Source: Tubiluchus corallicola (taxonomy: Eukaryota; Priapulida; Priapulimorpha; Priapulimorphida; Tubiluchidae). Taken from it: 60,000 nucleotides of DNA. The stretch is from assembly GCA_030141605.1 (NCBI GenBank), contig JAQGDQ010002373.1, forward strand, positions 407,921-467,920, written 5' to 3'. The notes below the pieces were generated by a model. It was not told where the DNA came from. It saw nothing but the letters and a program-made list of their open reading frames with translations, and searched no databases. Below, in pieces: positions 28,601 through 42,600 of the stretch (the first letter of the stretch is position 1; each line of letters starts with the position of its first letter). A program made the translations under genes and the position numbers.

Positions 28601-30624
28601 TTCTCTGAGAATTTAAGATGCAGTAGTTCATAGGACCATGTTCCATTTTTTCTTGATAACAAATCTGTATCAGTGGTTTATTTTCTGTGGTGAAGACCAT
28701 GATGCAAACTGTATAATTTTTTCTTTTATTGCCATGTGTTAAGTGTGCTTTTTACATTAGTAAGGCTGTTCTCATTTATTGGTGATTAGCTGGCATTCTT
28801 CGGGCATTGAGATTTTTAATATGCAAAAGTTTTTTGGTATTAACTTAAAAATTGCTAAAACTATAAATTTGTAACTTTCACAGCCAAAAACCAATCTAGC
28901 TGTGAAAGTAGAGCACTTGCATTTAACATTACTGCAGTCTAAACTTCTGTGCCATGTGATGCATTTCAGGAAAAAAGTGCACACCAATTAAGTAGCTCAT
29001 TCTAGAACTAATTTTAAGTGTGACATGACTGACTTTCTAGATCTTTGTGTTGCAAAATTGCAAAGCCATTTTTGAAAACGGTAAGAAACACGAGAAGAAT
29101 AAATTACCAGGATTGCAAACAATGGAGATCAGAGGTAAATTCAGCTTGAACTTGTCCACTTTATTTTTGAGATTCTCCGCAAATCGACGAGGTGCTGGGT
29201 AGTCCGGAAACGACTTAATCAGCTTGTACGATGTGCGCACCATATCAGATACCTCCTCTTCAATATCTTCAGCATTTAAATCGTTTAGACAACCTGCAAA
29301 TAACTGCTTTTCAGACAAAGTTTGCACTACCTGTACATCATTATTGATTATCCAATACTTTTGAGCTTTTGAGTGAACTTTCAAAGCTTTGTTGGAAATT
29401 GCTTCAAAATTGCAAAATGCTATAGTGGATAATATCCTTTGCTAATTAATAATTGCTTCAAAATTGCATGTGAAGTAATAAAAACTGCAAATTTACAAAT
29501 ACAGTCCAGATAATACAAGTAGAGCCTTTAGTAGCTAGTATATACACGTGATTTTGATGCGTAAAGTTTCAGCTAAATGCATATCTAGACAGGTCAACCT
29601 GTATGTGGAAGTAAAAAAACAAAGGATTAGTTAATGAAATAATAACATGGGATAATGATAAATATATGCACTGATGTGCATGGGGGAAAGTAGTGAATGT
29701 ATGATAAAATGGAGCAAGAAGTAAAAAAAAATGCATTTAGTATGACATAGAACAAATGATCGGCAAAAAATAATAATTAACTAGAAAATTCAAATTACAC
29801 TGCTTTTTCAGAATTAAACCAATTAACATTTTCTTGCTGTCAACTGCTCAATGCTAACTATTAGCCATTATGTAAAGTGGTCCGCAAATGTGTTTCAAAA
29901 GATTTACTTCTCTATTTATTGTCTTAACGATTTTCTTTCACCAAGATTACGCTGCTCACCATTTAACCACGTGTCACTCTTAATGTGAAACTGTAAAGCC
30001 GTCTTCCAGAGTTGTTCATATGGTTCCTTTAATGTGATGATTGTATTGAGAAGAGGATATTTGGTGATCTCCCAGTCCAGTAAGGTCTCCTCATTGTTTA
30101 TCCAGTTAAGCTCTTTCTTAGCTGACTCTATCTCCTCAGTGATTTCATCAATTTTTTCAACGTTAGCTTTCATCTCATCAAGTCCCACCATCTAGCAATG
30201 ATGCAAGATAATGCAAATCTTAAGATGAATCACAAAAGGGAGAAAAATATTAAAATATCATTCTCTTTGAAGATAAATAGGATCAACGGACATATTAAAT
30301 ACAAGCAAGGTTTAATTTCTAAACACATATTTGTAACATTTGCGTATAATATATATCTTTTGTATGCATTGTAGTCAATAATGAATTTTTCTGAGACCGC
30401 CACTCAAACTATAAAAAGGTAAACTAACCTAAAATGGCATTATGATACATATTCTTCATGTAAAATAGTAGTAGTAGTAGTAGTTTATTCTCATATTTTA
30501 TATATATTGTTGTACTGGTCATTTGCTTTGTGATGTAAATATTTATACGTATATACACAGATATATATGTATGTATATATGTGTATATATATATATATAT
30601 ATATGTAGTTATGTATATACATAC

Positions 30625-30662
<38 letters not shown>

Positions 30663-33600
30663 GTATCACAACTTAACTGGATCACAAAGCAAATGAACAG
30701 TACAACAATATGAGCGGTAAACATATCCACTTACGCGAACAACAAAGAAATGCATTGTGCTCATTTACAATTGTTAGAAATTCAGAAACTTTATCAGCAT
30801 CACTTAGAAGTGTGCACACGTTCACACTAAAATCAAAATTACATTCATTACGAATCCAGTTAGTTTTAGTGCAATCAAAAATAAAATGTTTTTCATCTAT
30901 CAAAACATGACAAAGATTGCATGAACCCTAGGGATGCCTCTCTTCCTTCTTAATTCAACCCTCAAATTGTGGAAACCTGCCCTTAATCATACAAGGTCTT
31001 TAGTAACTTTCGTAAAATTTGAATCACCCATTAAGTTCTGTGGCTTCTGTAAGTTTTCATTATTCATTAAGTAATAGATAAACCTTGTTTCTTAATTCAT
31101 ATTGTACATCCGTTATTCTGAACAAACCTCAATTTTTCTGAACGTATCAATTTGTGCATCCAGGTCATTAAGCTTTTGTTCGAAGGCAGCCACTCTGTTG
31201 CGAAGGTTTTGTTCAGCCTGATCACGACGGAGTGCAAGCCGGCCTTTGCTGATGTCAAATATAGCTTTTATACGTTCCGGCCATAGCATGACGTTAGTAT
31301 TCAAATTAATGTCTTCCACTAAAAGTTTAAACGAAACTTACATTAGCGGAATACACTTTTAAACATGTAATACATATGAAAAAGAATTAGAATGAATTTG
31401 TTTATTGTTAATCATCTGTTTCACTCAGGCTTTAGTCACACTTAAATATATACACACATAAATTAAAAGCTAAATTACAGTGCATAATTGTAAAAAACTG
31501 TGACTAAGGATAAAAAAGTACAACACTGAATATTGAATTTGTATGAATTTGTACCAGTACGAGCACATTTAATGCAGTGGCTTTTCGGAAGTTAATTCAT
31601 CATGAGAAATTCCAATATTCAAGTCTCTGTTAACAAATTAAAAAATGTCCAGACAGCAAGTACAACTGATGATCCATTGTTGATGGGAGGACAAGTTTTC
31701 AACTGATTATGCTTCCTGCAATATCTGGAATTGTCTCAAAAACTGCAAAAAGATTTACAAATTTTCAACTCTCATTTCAGAAGTTCTGCATTGAACCAAG
31801 CCTACCAGATAGTATCGCATAATCCATCAGAAACATAAGCTTTTCTGCAGCTTTTTCAACAGAATCCTTCATCTGAAACACTGTCACACTTTTTGTCTAT
31901 AATCACAAAAAATAGAAGATAGGTTTAGCTGACACACTCCAAATTAGCAAATCAGCTAAATTATTTTATGTTAAAAGCCACAAACTTAAATTATAGAAAC
32001 AAATTTTACACATAAAGCATATGATTTAGACTTAACGGCTTTACTTAATTAATAAAAAATGTTTATTGTAAATAACTAGCACTGCAAGATCAAGAAGCAT
32101 GCAGAAAACAAATGATCAAAAATTATTTGATCACTTTACATCCAAAAAATATTATTTCACAAACATCCCCCTTCCTGTTTTACACATATTCAGAAAAAAA
32201 ATTAAACATGAGAACACAGTGTAGAATACATATCAACACATTCATAAATAAGTATTTAATTATTTATGATCTTTTTTCCAAATTATCAGTCAAATTATCA
32301 GGCTTTAATTCAATCTTAATAGCTAGTTAATCAACCCAATCCAGCATTTCTAATTGTTAGTTTATTCACACTAGAGATATTACTAAGTAAGCATAACTGA
32401 GTTATGTAATTGTGGGTTCAATTGCTCACTAACTCTTTCGATGCGTACAAATATTTACCTGTCATCTGTGACGGGTCAAAGAAAAGGCTTATTAATCAAT
32501 CCACTCTCCAAATTTAATAAACTTTGGAAAAAAATGACTAACATACAAGCAAATCATATAAGAACAAAACAAATATTTCTTCATTTTCAGCATATGAATA
32601 AGTTTTTATGAAACTGATGACGAAAAATTTTGCCTTACACTTCTACTGGTCACTCACCAGTGAACGTTGATTTGCCCTGCTGCGCTCACTAGCTCAGGCC
32701 GTTATTAGGTAACGTACCTTGGCGTGATTTTTGTTGCACCTGGGCATGTATTCACAGAATGTAACAGCAGCTAGTGGTAAGCAGTACTGTAAGCAGATTT
32801 AGTGTTTCATTTGCGTAATGCGGGATTAAAGCACACTCAGAAGACATTATCAGCGAAATGCAAACTCTTACATAATGCCACTTAATAGAGTGACGGTTAA
32901 TAGACTCAATCGCTTAATTGAGTCAAAAACGCTTGGAACGGGCCGCTTCTATTCAAATATATATAAAAACTATCGGTAATTGAGTCAAATAACTCCGCAT
33001 AATTGACTCAATATTTTTCCTTCACCTACTTAAAATAAGATATTTGTATGTGCTCAAAAGAACTTGTATGTCATCTTTACTTCCCTTTTGTGTACTACGT
33101 ATGCAGAAACAATCATGTTAAGTACCGTTTTGTTTGTAAGCAGGTATGTTTAACATGCGCTAAGAGGCTAGCGTAGCGGTTTTGCTTTGAATCTGTTACT
33201 GGCTCGCCCACTGTTACCCAAAGAAGTTCTGGAAGCTAAACATTTAATCACTTGCTAAACGGTCTGCTTTTGATGCTCTCGTTGCAAATCACGCTTTCAG
33301 GCTTAATGAGTTAATAGTCAAAGATGCAGGTACAGCAATCAGCTGGTATTTCTTGTGACTTACAAGACTAAACATCGTACAGCAAATAAGAGCAATGTTA
33401 GTGAGCAGATGACTCAGAACTGTTTTAGTCACACACAAAAACAGATTTTCAACGTTCTTAAAATTATGAGAACCTTGTGGACGACTTCATCATGAGAAAA
33501 TAAAGCAGCCGACTTTGAAAGAATTTTTATAATTTTTGGAAATAAACAGATTTAGAAAAGTATACTTTTTAATTTATTGCTAATTCACTTATGTAAATTA

Positions 33601-36600
33601 ATATTTTGAAATGTTTTTTCTACTTTTTAACTGCACAAAGGAATTTAGGAATTAGTTCGTTTCTAAAATTCATTAAAGACCTTTGCAGCGCATAGTAAGC
33701 TGATGACTCATACTTCTATACCTGTAATACTACACCCATCGGTTAATGGGTTCAGTTGGCTAACTGGGTCGAAACACATCGGTCCCAAAGTGAGACTATT
33801 AAGCGGCGCCTACAGTATTTGGCACTGATGACAGTTGACAGTGGCTGGAGAAACAAAGTATATTCTACTGTAATTAGTATGGTGACATTTATTTGTGTCA
33901 TATTATTATGTGGAAAAAATTTCTAGCATTCTGTGCCTTTTTTAAATTTGGAATGATTTCACACTTTTGATCAGATTAGCAGTTATAGTTACACTGGGCA
34001 TATTGAGACAACAACCTGTTAGAAGCATGTAGTGTGATAATTTCTGTACCTTTTACTTGCTAACAACAAGTACACTGTCAGACTTTAGTTTTCAACCACT
34101 GCAACATTCATTGCACCTAAAGAAATTCAGTGCCTGAATAAACCAGCAAGCAAATAAATGTGCACTATATATACATAGTTACTTATACTATGCGGAATGC
34201 TTGCTGTCACTTCAACAGCACACAGGCCCGTCGTTATAATTAGCTGCAGCAGAACAGGCAAGACTAACCAATAAAAAGTGTTTGGGTGTTACATTCCTGT
34301 ACAAATTTTGTAATATCTTTGCACGTCTAAACAGCTGCCAAGTTTACAAAGTTAAAGTGATTTCAACACTTTTGCAAAATCTTGTTCAGAAAAAGAATGC
34401 TCTACAGTTTTTATGTTGAATACTTTGAGATATAGTAGGTGCCGCTTAAAAGATTCACTTTGGAATAGCAGCGTTTTGGCCCAATTAACTGACGGATTCA
34501 ATTAGCCGACATGTATAGCCTAATACTACAATAGAAGTATGAGTCACGACTCGTCACCTTAGTATGCATTGCGCAGGCTTTAAATGAATTTTAGAAACGA
34601 ATTAATGCCAAAAAACCTATGTGCAATTATTATTTACAAATGCTAATTCCTATAAGTGAATTAATAAAAAAAGAAAATAAAAAAAATCACACAAATCAGA
34701 TTATTATTGCTAAAAAAGATAAAAATTCATATTCATGCATCAAGTCGGTTGCTTGATTTCTTCACGAAGCAATTGGTTTATGAAACTCTCATAATGATAA
34801 AAAACGTGACTTATTTCAAGTACGCGAAATGGAAAATATTGAGTCAATTACGCAGTCGTTTGAGTCAGTTACCGACAGTTTATATAAACGTTTGAATAGA
34901 AAAGAGATGTTTTTGAGTCAGTTGGGCAACCGAGTCTATTAGCCATGAGTCTGGTAAACGACGGATACTGTACACGGCATCACTTGGAAACTAGAAGCCT
35001 TTGGAACGAAAATTCTGCAAATTTTTTACAGACTTTTCATATCATCCCGTTAATTGTTCAATCAAATAAAAAATCTAAGCATTTTATTTACAGTGCTAGA
35101 AAGATTCTCTTTCAGAAAATATATTAGTTTTGTACTAGTTCCTCATGCAATTGGGCAGCTATGGGCATTTTTACACTTACAAAAAATTATCTAACTAGTT
35201 AAAAAGTATTCCAATAAGTTTAGACTTAGAAAAGGTGCATTGCTTTGGTGAGTTATTGTGATTGATTTCACATTTGACTGACAGACAAGGGGCTGTGTGG
35301 TTTAATAGTAATAGCACTAGACATGTAAGATTAATGGTTCAAAGTCCAACCGAATCCAAAACTTTTTAAAATTTAATAGTTGTAAAGTTATTTCGTCCTC
35401 AAGGAAAGTTTAATAAACGAAGCTTAATATTTACTTAAAAAGTTATTTTTTCTTAAAAAACAAAGAAAATGCCAAGACCTACATACCACACGTAAGAATT
35501 CCTCTAGCTGCACCAGTTCTTCTGTTGTATCAGGCACGTCATTTAAATGCTCAGAAATACTTTCATACTCTGAGCTGATCCTAAATTAATGCCACAATAA
35601 TAAAAGTAATAAGTGGCACTTCTTTTAATATGATCGGAAAGTATAAACAAAAGTAACAGAACTACAACACAATCGCTCATACCTCATTAGTAGTACAGAG
35701 GGATTGTTCTGAGGAGTAATAATACTATGCAAATTTTGAAAGTTTCAATTGCATTCCTGTATAATTACAAAGAAGCAAAATGAATATAATGACGAAGCGA
35801 ACACTGTATAGACCTTTGCGAACTCTATAATTATTTTAAAAAGTATATATACAATTACTGTTATCCAATTTCTAAACAAAATCACACCATTTTACAGAAA
35901 AAAGATGTTCCAGTAACTCATATATTCAACATTCTATAATCATATTATTGTTCTTGTAATAGCGTTTGGCTCCACATTTGTGGAACTTTAATTTACTTAT
36001 AGTTTTAATTTCATACACGATGCTGTCAAAATTCACTGTGATGCCATGTTTCCTTTCACTCATTTCCTACAACACATCAATCTAGTGGATTCTAAAGGAA
36101 ATAGTGGCGTAAGTTTTTGCTCTTAATATCAAAAGATCTGGAAGAAATGACCTACAGTTCAATAGCCTACAGTCTATTCATGCATAAACGCACAACGTAC
36201 TTGCGATTTAGTGCTCGGGTCTCCTCCACTATAAAAGCAATAAGTGCTTTTTTCATTTCCTGTGCTCGGTGTGCAAGCTCGTGGTTTACAGCTTGTGCAT
36301 TTATACTAATGAGACTGAGCGGAACGTCAACTAGCAGAGTTATGATCTGATATCTCAAGTTTTCATATGTAGTAATTTTCTATAATCAAAAAAGAGTAAG
36401 TAAGGCATTTGTAAGGCTAAAGTTTACAAGTCTCCATACATCAGAAACTAGTTTGTGAAGTGGATTAGGATCAGGGTTAGGAGTAGGGATAGGATTGGGT
36501 TAGGGTTAGGGTTAGGGATAGGATTGGATTAAGGTTAGTGTTAGGGTTAGGGTATTTAAATTATGTGGGGAATTGTAAACTCCTCTTGACACACTGAAAT

Positions 36601-39600
36601 TCAAGACATTTGTAAGGCTAAAGTTTACAAGTCTCCATACATCAGAAACTAGTTTGTGAAGTGGATTAGGATCAGGGTTAGGAGTAGGGATAGGATTGGG
36701 TTAGGGTTAGGGATAGGATTGGATTAAGGTTAGTGTTAGGGTTAGGGTATTTAAATTATGTGGGCAATTGTAAACTCCTCTTGACACACTGAAATTCAAA
36801 ACAGACAACTAATGCTTTTCCATCAATTTATAGATGTAAAAGCCTCTGTACTGTAATAACGATATATTGTAGCAAAAGAAAAGAGTAAACTTTAAGCAGA
36901 CGGACATTTCATGCAAAATCTCGTACTTTTTGAACAAAATGTTAAATCACAGCTAATCTTCATACTCGCCTGTCGAAATTCATTGAGATTATGTCGTGCA
37001 TCAAGAAAGTTGTTTACATCATCTTCTGCTTCCTCAGTAAGTAAGTGTTGGAATTTCTCATATTCCTTTATATATCTAAAATATCATTTACATGTGAAAT
37101 TTAGAAAACTTTCATACTAAAAAATGTTAACTAGGTGAAAAATAATTTGAAAAAGTTGCTATCAGTCCCTTGTATAGGTAATACATTTGTGATAAACTAT
37201 AAAGGGAACACATAATAAAATATTGCTATATTGAATTACCTATATGATATATATGTGGAATATAGGTGTGAGACAGCTATAAAAACTTCCAAGAAAGCCA
37301 CTGAAGCATTCTCTGCTCTATATTTTCAATGTGATAAAGCCTGGCATTCAAATAATTGCAAGATATGTAAACTTCTTTTATGCATGTTAACATAGCGATA
37401 AGAGTCTGGTTTCTTTTTTTGTTCGACAAAGTTGTTATTCAGTTTTATCATGTATGGGAAATAATGTGAAATACATATGCCAACAATACAATACAGATTT
37501 TGCATCGGAATATATCTAAGCCAAAACTTGTACAATTACACATATTTAAAAAGGAATGCATACTTACTGAGGACCAAATTTCTAAACTATCTCTTGCCTG
37601 TAGATATTTTAAGTACTATAGAAGCAAGAGACTTCTCTTTTTGCAACTGAATTGAATAAAATCTTAACATTTATCATGAAGGATTAACTACATACAAATA
37701 ATTTTATGGTGTTTTTAATTATAATTGTTAAAGTTAATGATAATCATTTCTGTCTTTTCATTGCTTTGTTTCTTAAATTTCCATTGTATTATTCTGTGTG
37801 TAATGTATATGTTTCACCATATTTCTCACCATCAATACAATTATTGTAAGTATCATTAAAATATGTAACTTTTTATATTACCAATGTACTATGTGTCTGT
37901 GTTGTGTTAATGTACAATAATAACAATAATAATACATTAAGATACTCAACACATTTATTCGTAATGATCTGATTTTCGTTATTTGTATGGAGTTATTAAG
38001 GTTAAGAACATAAAGATGACAGCCAGTACCCACTTCAGCAAAGACGTGGCTTTTATTCAGACACAACATCAGCAACGATGTACTAAAATTATTGCAAACT
38101 GGTCCTAGTAGCTGTTTGTTTACAGTATTATTTACAGGTTACTTTGAGTAACCTAACTTTATATTTTTCTGCATTGTGGTGTTATATCACACGATATACA
38201 AGTAAGCAATATAGAATTTGTCTTGTTTTTTGCTCGTCAAAATATTGATTTTTGTAATTTTATACTGTATTCTTATTTAGGTGGATTGTTGCATGAATAT
38301 GACCTTAACTATGTCGAAACATTGCAGATACTGTGTCTGAATAAAAGCCATGTGACATGTTTATTAGCATACAGCTGATGCAATGACACGTGTGTTAATA
38401 CTACAAATGACACATCCTGTTTTTTATTTTCTCATCAAGGAAAATGGAGAAAGTAGCCCTGCCATTATGAGATACTACTGCTGTACAATATAAAGGGACC
38501 ATATATCAATATTCAGCAGTTCACTGGCTCCTCTTCACCTTTTGCAAGATGAGCACAACCTAAGTGTGCAAGAGCAGATCATTTTCTTCTGACATCATTA
38601 TGTGGTCATTCCTCGTTCTGCATAGAGGTGTCCCCCTTCCTATTTATTACATTTCCTTGTAGCAGCTACATACTTTCTCTTGATTCCATAATTTCTCTAA
38701 ATGCTCTTACTAATCGTTGAAGGTTCTCTATTTCTGTTGTTTTAATAGTCTCTATCCTTACATTATACTTATTTATTATTCTTTCCAATTTTTCACAACT
38801 TCTGTTGCTTCATGTTTTGTTGTACCAGCCTGAATCTTGCACTTAGGACATAATAAATCTTTCATTTTATTTCTTTTGCAATTGAATTTCAATTCCTTCA
38901 TATTTAACTTAATTTCCATTATATTTACAATATCTACAAGACCACATTTTTTGATATATTGTTATTTCTCATATATTTCACCATCAAAAAACCTTAATTT
39001 TGTCTGTACTTTATCTTTGTGTTCTTTTAATATTTCTTGGTTTATAGCTTTTTCATTTCTCTTTTCCACGTTGATTTTTTTAATTTCTCCATTTTTTATA
39101 TGCTCGATACTATCTTTCATTCCATATTTAATAGTGAGCTCACTTATTTCTGAATACCAATAATACATATTTATATACTCTTTTTCTTGCTCACTTACTA
39201 CGTGTTTTGCTAATCTGTTTACATCTGAACATCTGAGTTCATCAATGAATAATAAAATATGGCCTTTTTATGGTCAATCCGTTTTTGCATAGGACATGAA
39301 CCTGTTTCTGCTAACATGCCCCATTACGGAGTGCTAATTTTTTGATTCACAGTTCTTCTCAACATCTCTTTTTCTATTTTTTCCAAACTCTTCCATTCAT
39401 CGTTTTAATATTCGTCCATGTTTCACAATTGTTCAACACTGATGGGATAAGTAATCTTATATCCATTGCTGTATTACCTCATTGCCAATTCTCCAGTATT
39501 TCTCATCATATATTTTGCCTTTTCTATTCTTTTTTCGAGTAATAATTCATAGTTACATTTTGCATTTAACCAGTCACCTGACTTTTTATACTGCTCTGTC

Positions 39601-42600
39601 CTCTGAATTATTCCATAATTTACCTCCTATTTCTTCATTATTTTTTCCTAGTGAATTTAGTTTTCTTCAAGCTGAAAGTTAGCTTCTTGATGTTTTTCAA
39701 TACTTCAGAATCTACTATTTCTTTCCTTAATGTTTGTTTAGACCCTACAGCTATCACATCATCTATGAATAACATGGCCCCAATAGTCAAATTAGGGCTT
39801 ATACATGTACTTAGCAGGAAATTTTTATTATTTATTATATCATTAAGTGTAATCGAACACAATTTTGATTGAACTGGAGTGCCTTGCCTCACTGATTCCA
39901 ATATTTTGACGTCTTCTGTTATTCCTATCGGGGTTTCAGTTATTACATTTGCTCATATCATATCATTCGCCAATAATGAGTGCATAAAAATAAATCATTA
40001 TTCAGCATCCTATTATAATCAATTATTGCCCTTAATGTGAGCAAATTTTCTGATGTGCTTTTACGTTTTTTCCTCCATTTTGTAATATACACACTTGATT
40101 TTGAAAAATTCCAAAATTCCTATTTATTATAATTTGCAATCACACGTGTAAAAAATCCCTCTTCTCTTTTCCATATCTTTTTTTAACCCTCCTGCTTTAT
40201 ACATTGATTTTATTTTCATTTTTTCCAATCCTCTGGTATTCCTTTAGTCACTTGTATTCTTCTAAACATGCACGTAAGGCTTCTAATTAGTCCCTCACCC
40301 GTCATTATCAACATTTTATTTTTCCAGCCTCCTTGATCTGTCAGTTTTTTCATTCTTTAATTTTTTATTTCCTTTTTAATTTCTTGTTCTTTTAATAATT
40401 GTGTTTCAAGTTCCTTACCTACTATTTGTAATTGGCGTATAACTGTATTAACCCTTGCTTCAATTTCTTTCTCCATTTCAGATTCTGCACCTAATCATCT
40501 TTATGATACTTTGTAAATATACCTTTTGGTAATTGGACTGTTTCACCTTGATCATTATTCATTGTCACTATATTCTCTTTTATACTTTTATCCACTCTTT
40601 TTTATAAATTCTCAGAATGCATTTGCACCAATGCCCATTCCACTTCTTATTTTATGGAAATTTTCTTCAATATGTATTCTGTATTCTTCTTGTTTTTTAT
40701 TATATATTATTTCATCGATTAATTATTCTCTTACTATCAGAACTTTACTTAAATGATCACTTACCTTCCTCTCTTTTCTTATCATCGCCTTTCCTTTTTA
40801 ATAATTTATTAATTTCTCTAGTTTCATTTTTCTTCTTTTTACTTTCCTTGATTGAAAACATTTCTTCATCATTTTCGTAATTTTTGCTTGCTAATTTTTA
40901 TATTTACACCGTAAGTCTTCATTCCTCTTCCATACTTTCACTAACTATGTTTATGCAATGTAAATGTAAATAGTAAAATTTGATTAAAGAAAAAAATCAT
41001 AGCTTCTATAGCAGAACAAAATAAGTAGATTTTTCAGCATGTAATAGTTGCTTTTTACATCAAAGGAAAGTTAGTAGTTCAGTTTTACAAGAAGGGAAGC
41101 ATATTTCTGCAGTGAACTAGGACTACTGCCAAAAATGACATGTAAAACCAAACAAAAATATTAAGTTACACGAGCAATTCTGATCATCTGTATTTAGAGA
41201 GCATATGAAGAAATTCTTTGCATTGTTTCAGCTAAAAATCATCTTTGTAACAAACAAAGCTGAACAACTGCTACTTTAAGCATCAAACAAACCAAGAAAC
41301 AGCTTGCCAAATAAAAGCATGAGTTCGCTTAACACCTGTAACAATAGGTGAGTTATTGAACTGCTAGTAACAAAGGGTGAGCATTCTCTACCAGAAGGTG
41401 AATCGAATCAAACTTGTGACATTCGAATTCGAATCGAACTTGAATTGAGTTTCAAAGATTTACGATCAAGTTTTCGAACAACAAGTAAAAAGCGGTCTTG
41501 CAAAGATCATGCGTATTGCTTGATTTATCTGCAGTAAAAACACAAACAATTTGTTTAAAAAATATGCACAGAAATTGCAGCTAAATTGTACTAATTACAT
41601 GATGTTTCAAGCCTTTTAATGATAAATGTCGTATGTGGTTGAAGCACTGAATTATTAGAATCTACAATTTTAGGTTCGAAATGAATTCAAACGGACAAAA
41701 AACTCGTTCGAATCGAATTTGAAAGTTGGAATTCGATTCGAACATTTGAACTCGAACCTACTAGCCACGAACATACTTTTTTGGTCCATGACGATTTCTG
41801 TCAAAAACTTCCAGTGCATGATCCATTAAATTTTGCACAGCAAGCTCGTTAATTGTCACTGGCTTTAAGCACAAGGTATCATCATCCTTCACTTCGGGAA
41901 ATAATTGTCGCTCTACCTAGAAATGCCTCTAATTATTGACCAAATCCAAATGCACCATCAGAACTTAGTTAAAGTTGTAATTATATCATGTACCTTCTAT
42001 AAGAACCGAGGAATAGTTACTATAAATATACATTAAATGTGATTGTCAACAAACACTTTTAAGCAAATAACACTTTTAAGGAGAAATAAAAGTTTGGTGA
42101 ATACTTTATGGTAAAAGAAGAATCTCACTGCTATTAACAGTCTAACTCTTACTCTTGGCAGGTGTTCGCCGCTTTTTATAATAGTCAGAAAGCAACTTCT
42201 GATGTACTCTTGACAAACATCTAGTGAAGGGATGAAGCAGATGTCACTCTCTTTGATCTCCAAATCTACTTCTAGTGGTGAACGCTCTAAGAATGCATAC
42301 TCATCAAACTCTGTCCCAAAATCATTCCCACCCTGCATTGAAATATGGAGTGGAACATTATGTCAGGATAAGAAATATATATAAATATGTAACTTTAGTA
42401 GGCTTTGTAAATATCACAGTTTCCCAGGCAAACTTATTCAGTATGTCACGTAAGAAAATACAGCATGCAATTAAAAAAGTAAAAGATGATAGGGAAAAAA
42501 CGAAACAAAATATAGTGAGCATAAATTGTTCAGTATTTACAACTAACTATATTCACCAACATTAACATTATGCATGCTCATACTGTGCATTAGGAACTCA

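Larger units (their letters stand above)
36406..36799. repeat. Tandem duplication, period about 201 bp
   Basis: The segment from CATTTGTAAGGCTAAAG (36406) repeats at 36607 through GACACACTGAAATTCAA. Near identity over about 190 bp implies a recent event in the intron between exons 11 and 12. Confidence 0.85.

Noticed and set aside
30424-30730. IYIYIYIY-type frames
   Set aside because: They come from the TA/CATA microsatellite.
36000-36066. Minus-strand frame [20 protein letters not shown] with a good acceptor as an extra dynein exon
   Set aside because: It is open only in phase 0, while exon 12 ends in phase 2. Exon 12 joins exon 13 directly in frame ([17 protein letters not shown]) as the family expects.
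36478-36750. Chromosome end or true telomere
   Set aside because: The TTAGGG tracts are short, degenerate, bounded by inverted ends and inside an intron, with the gene continuing on both sides.
38837-40880. Several plus-strand frames rich in Phe, Ser, Ile and Leu
   Set aside because: They are the complement of the A-rich LINE remnant on the minus strand.
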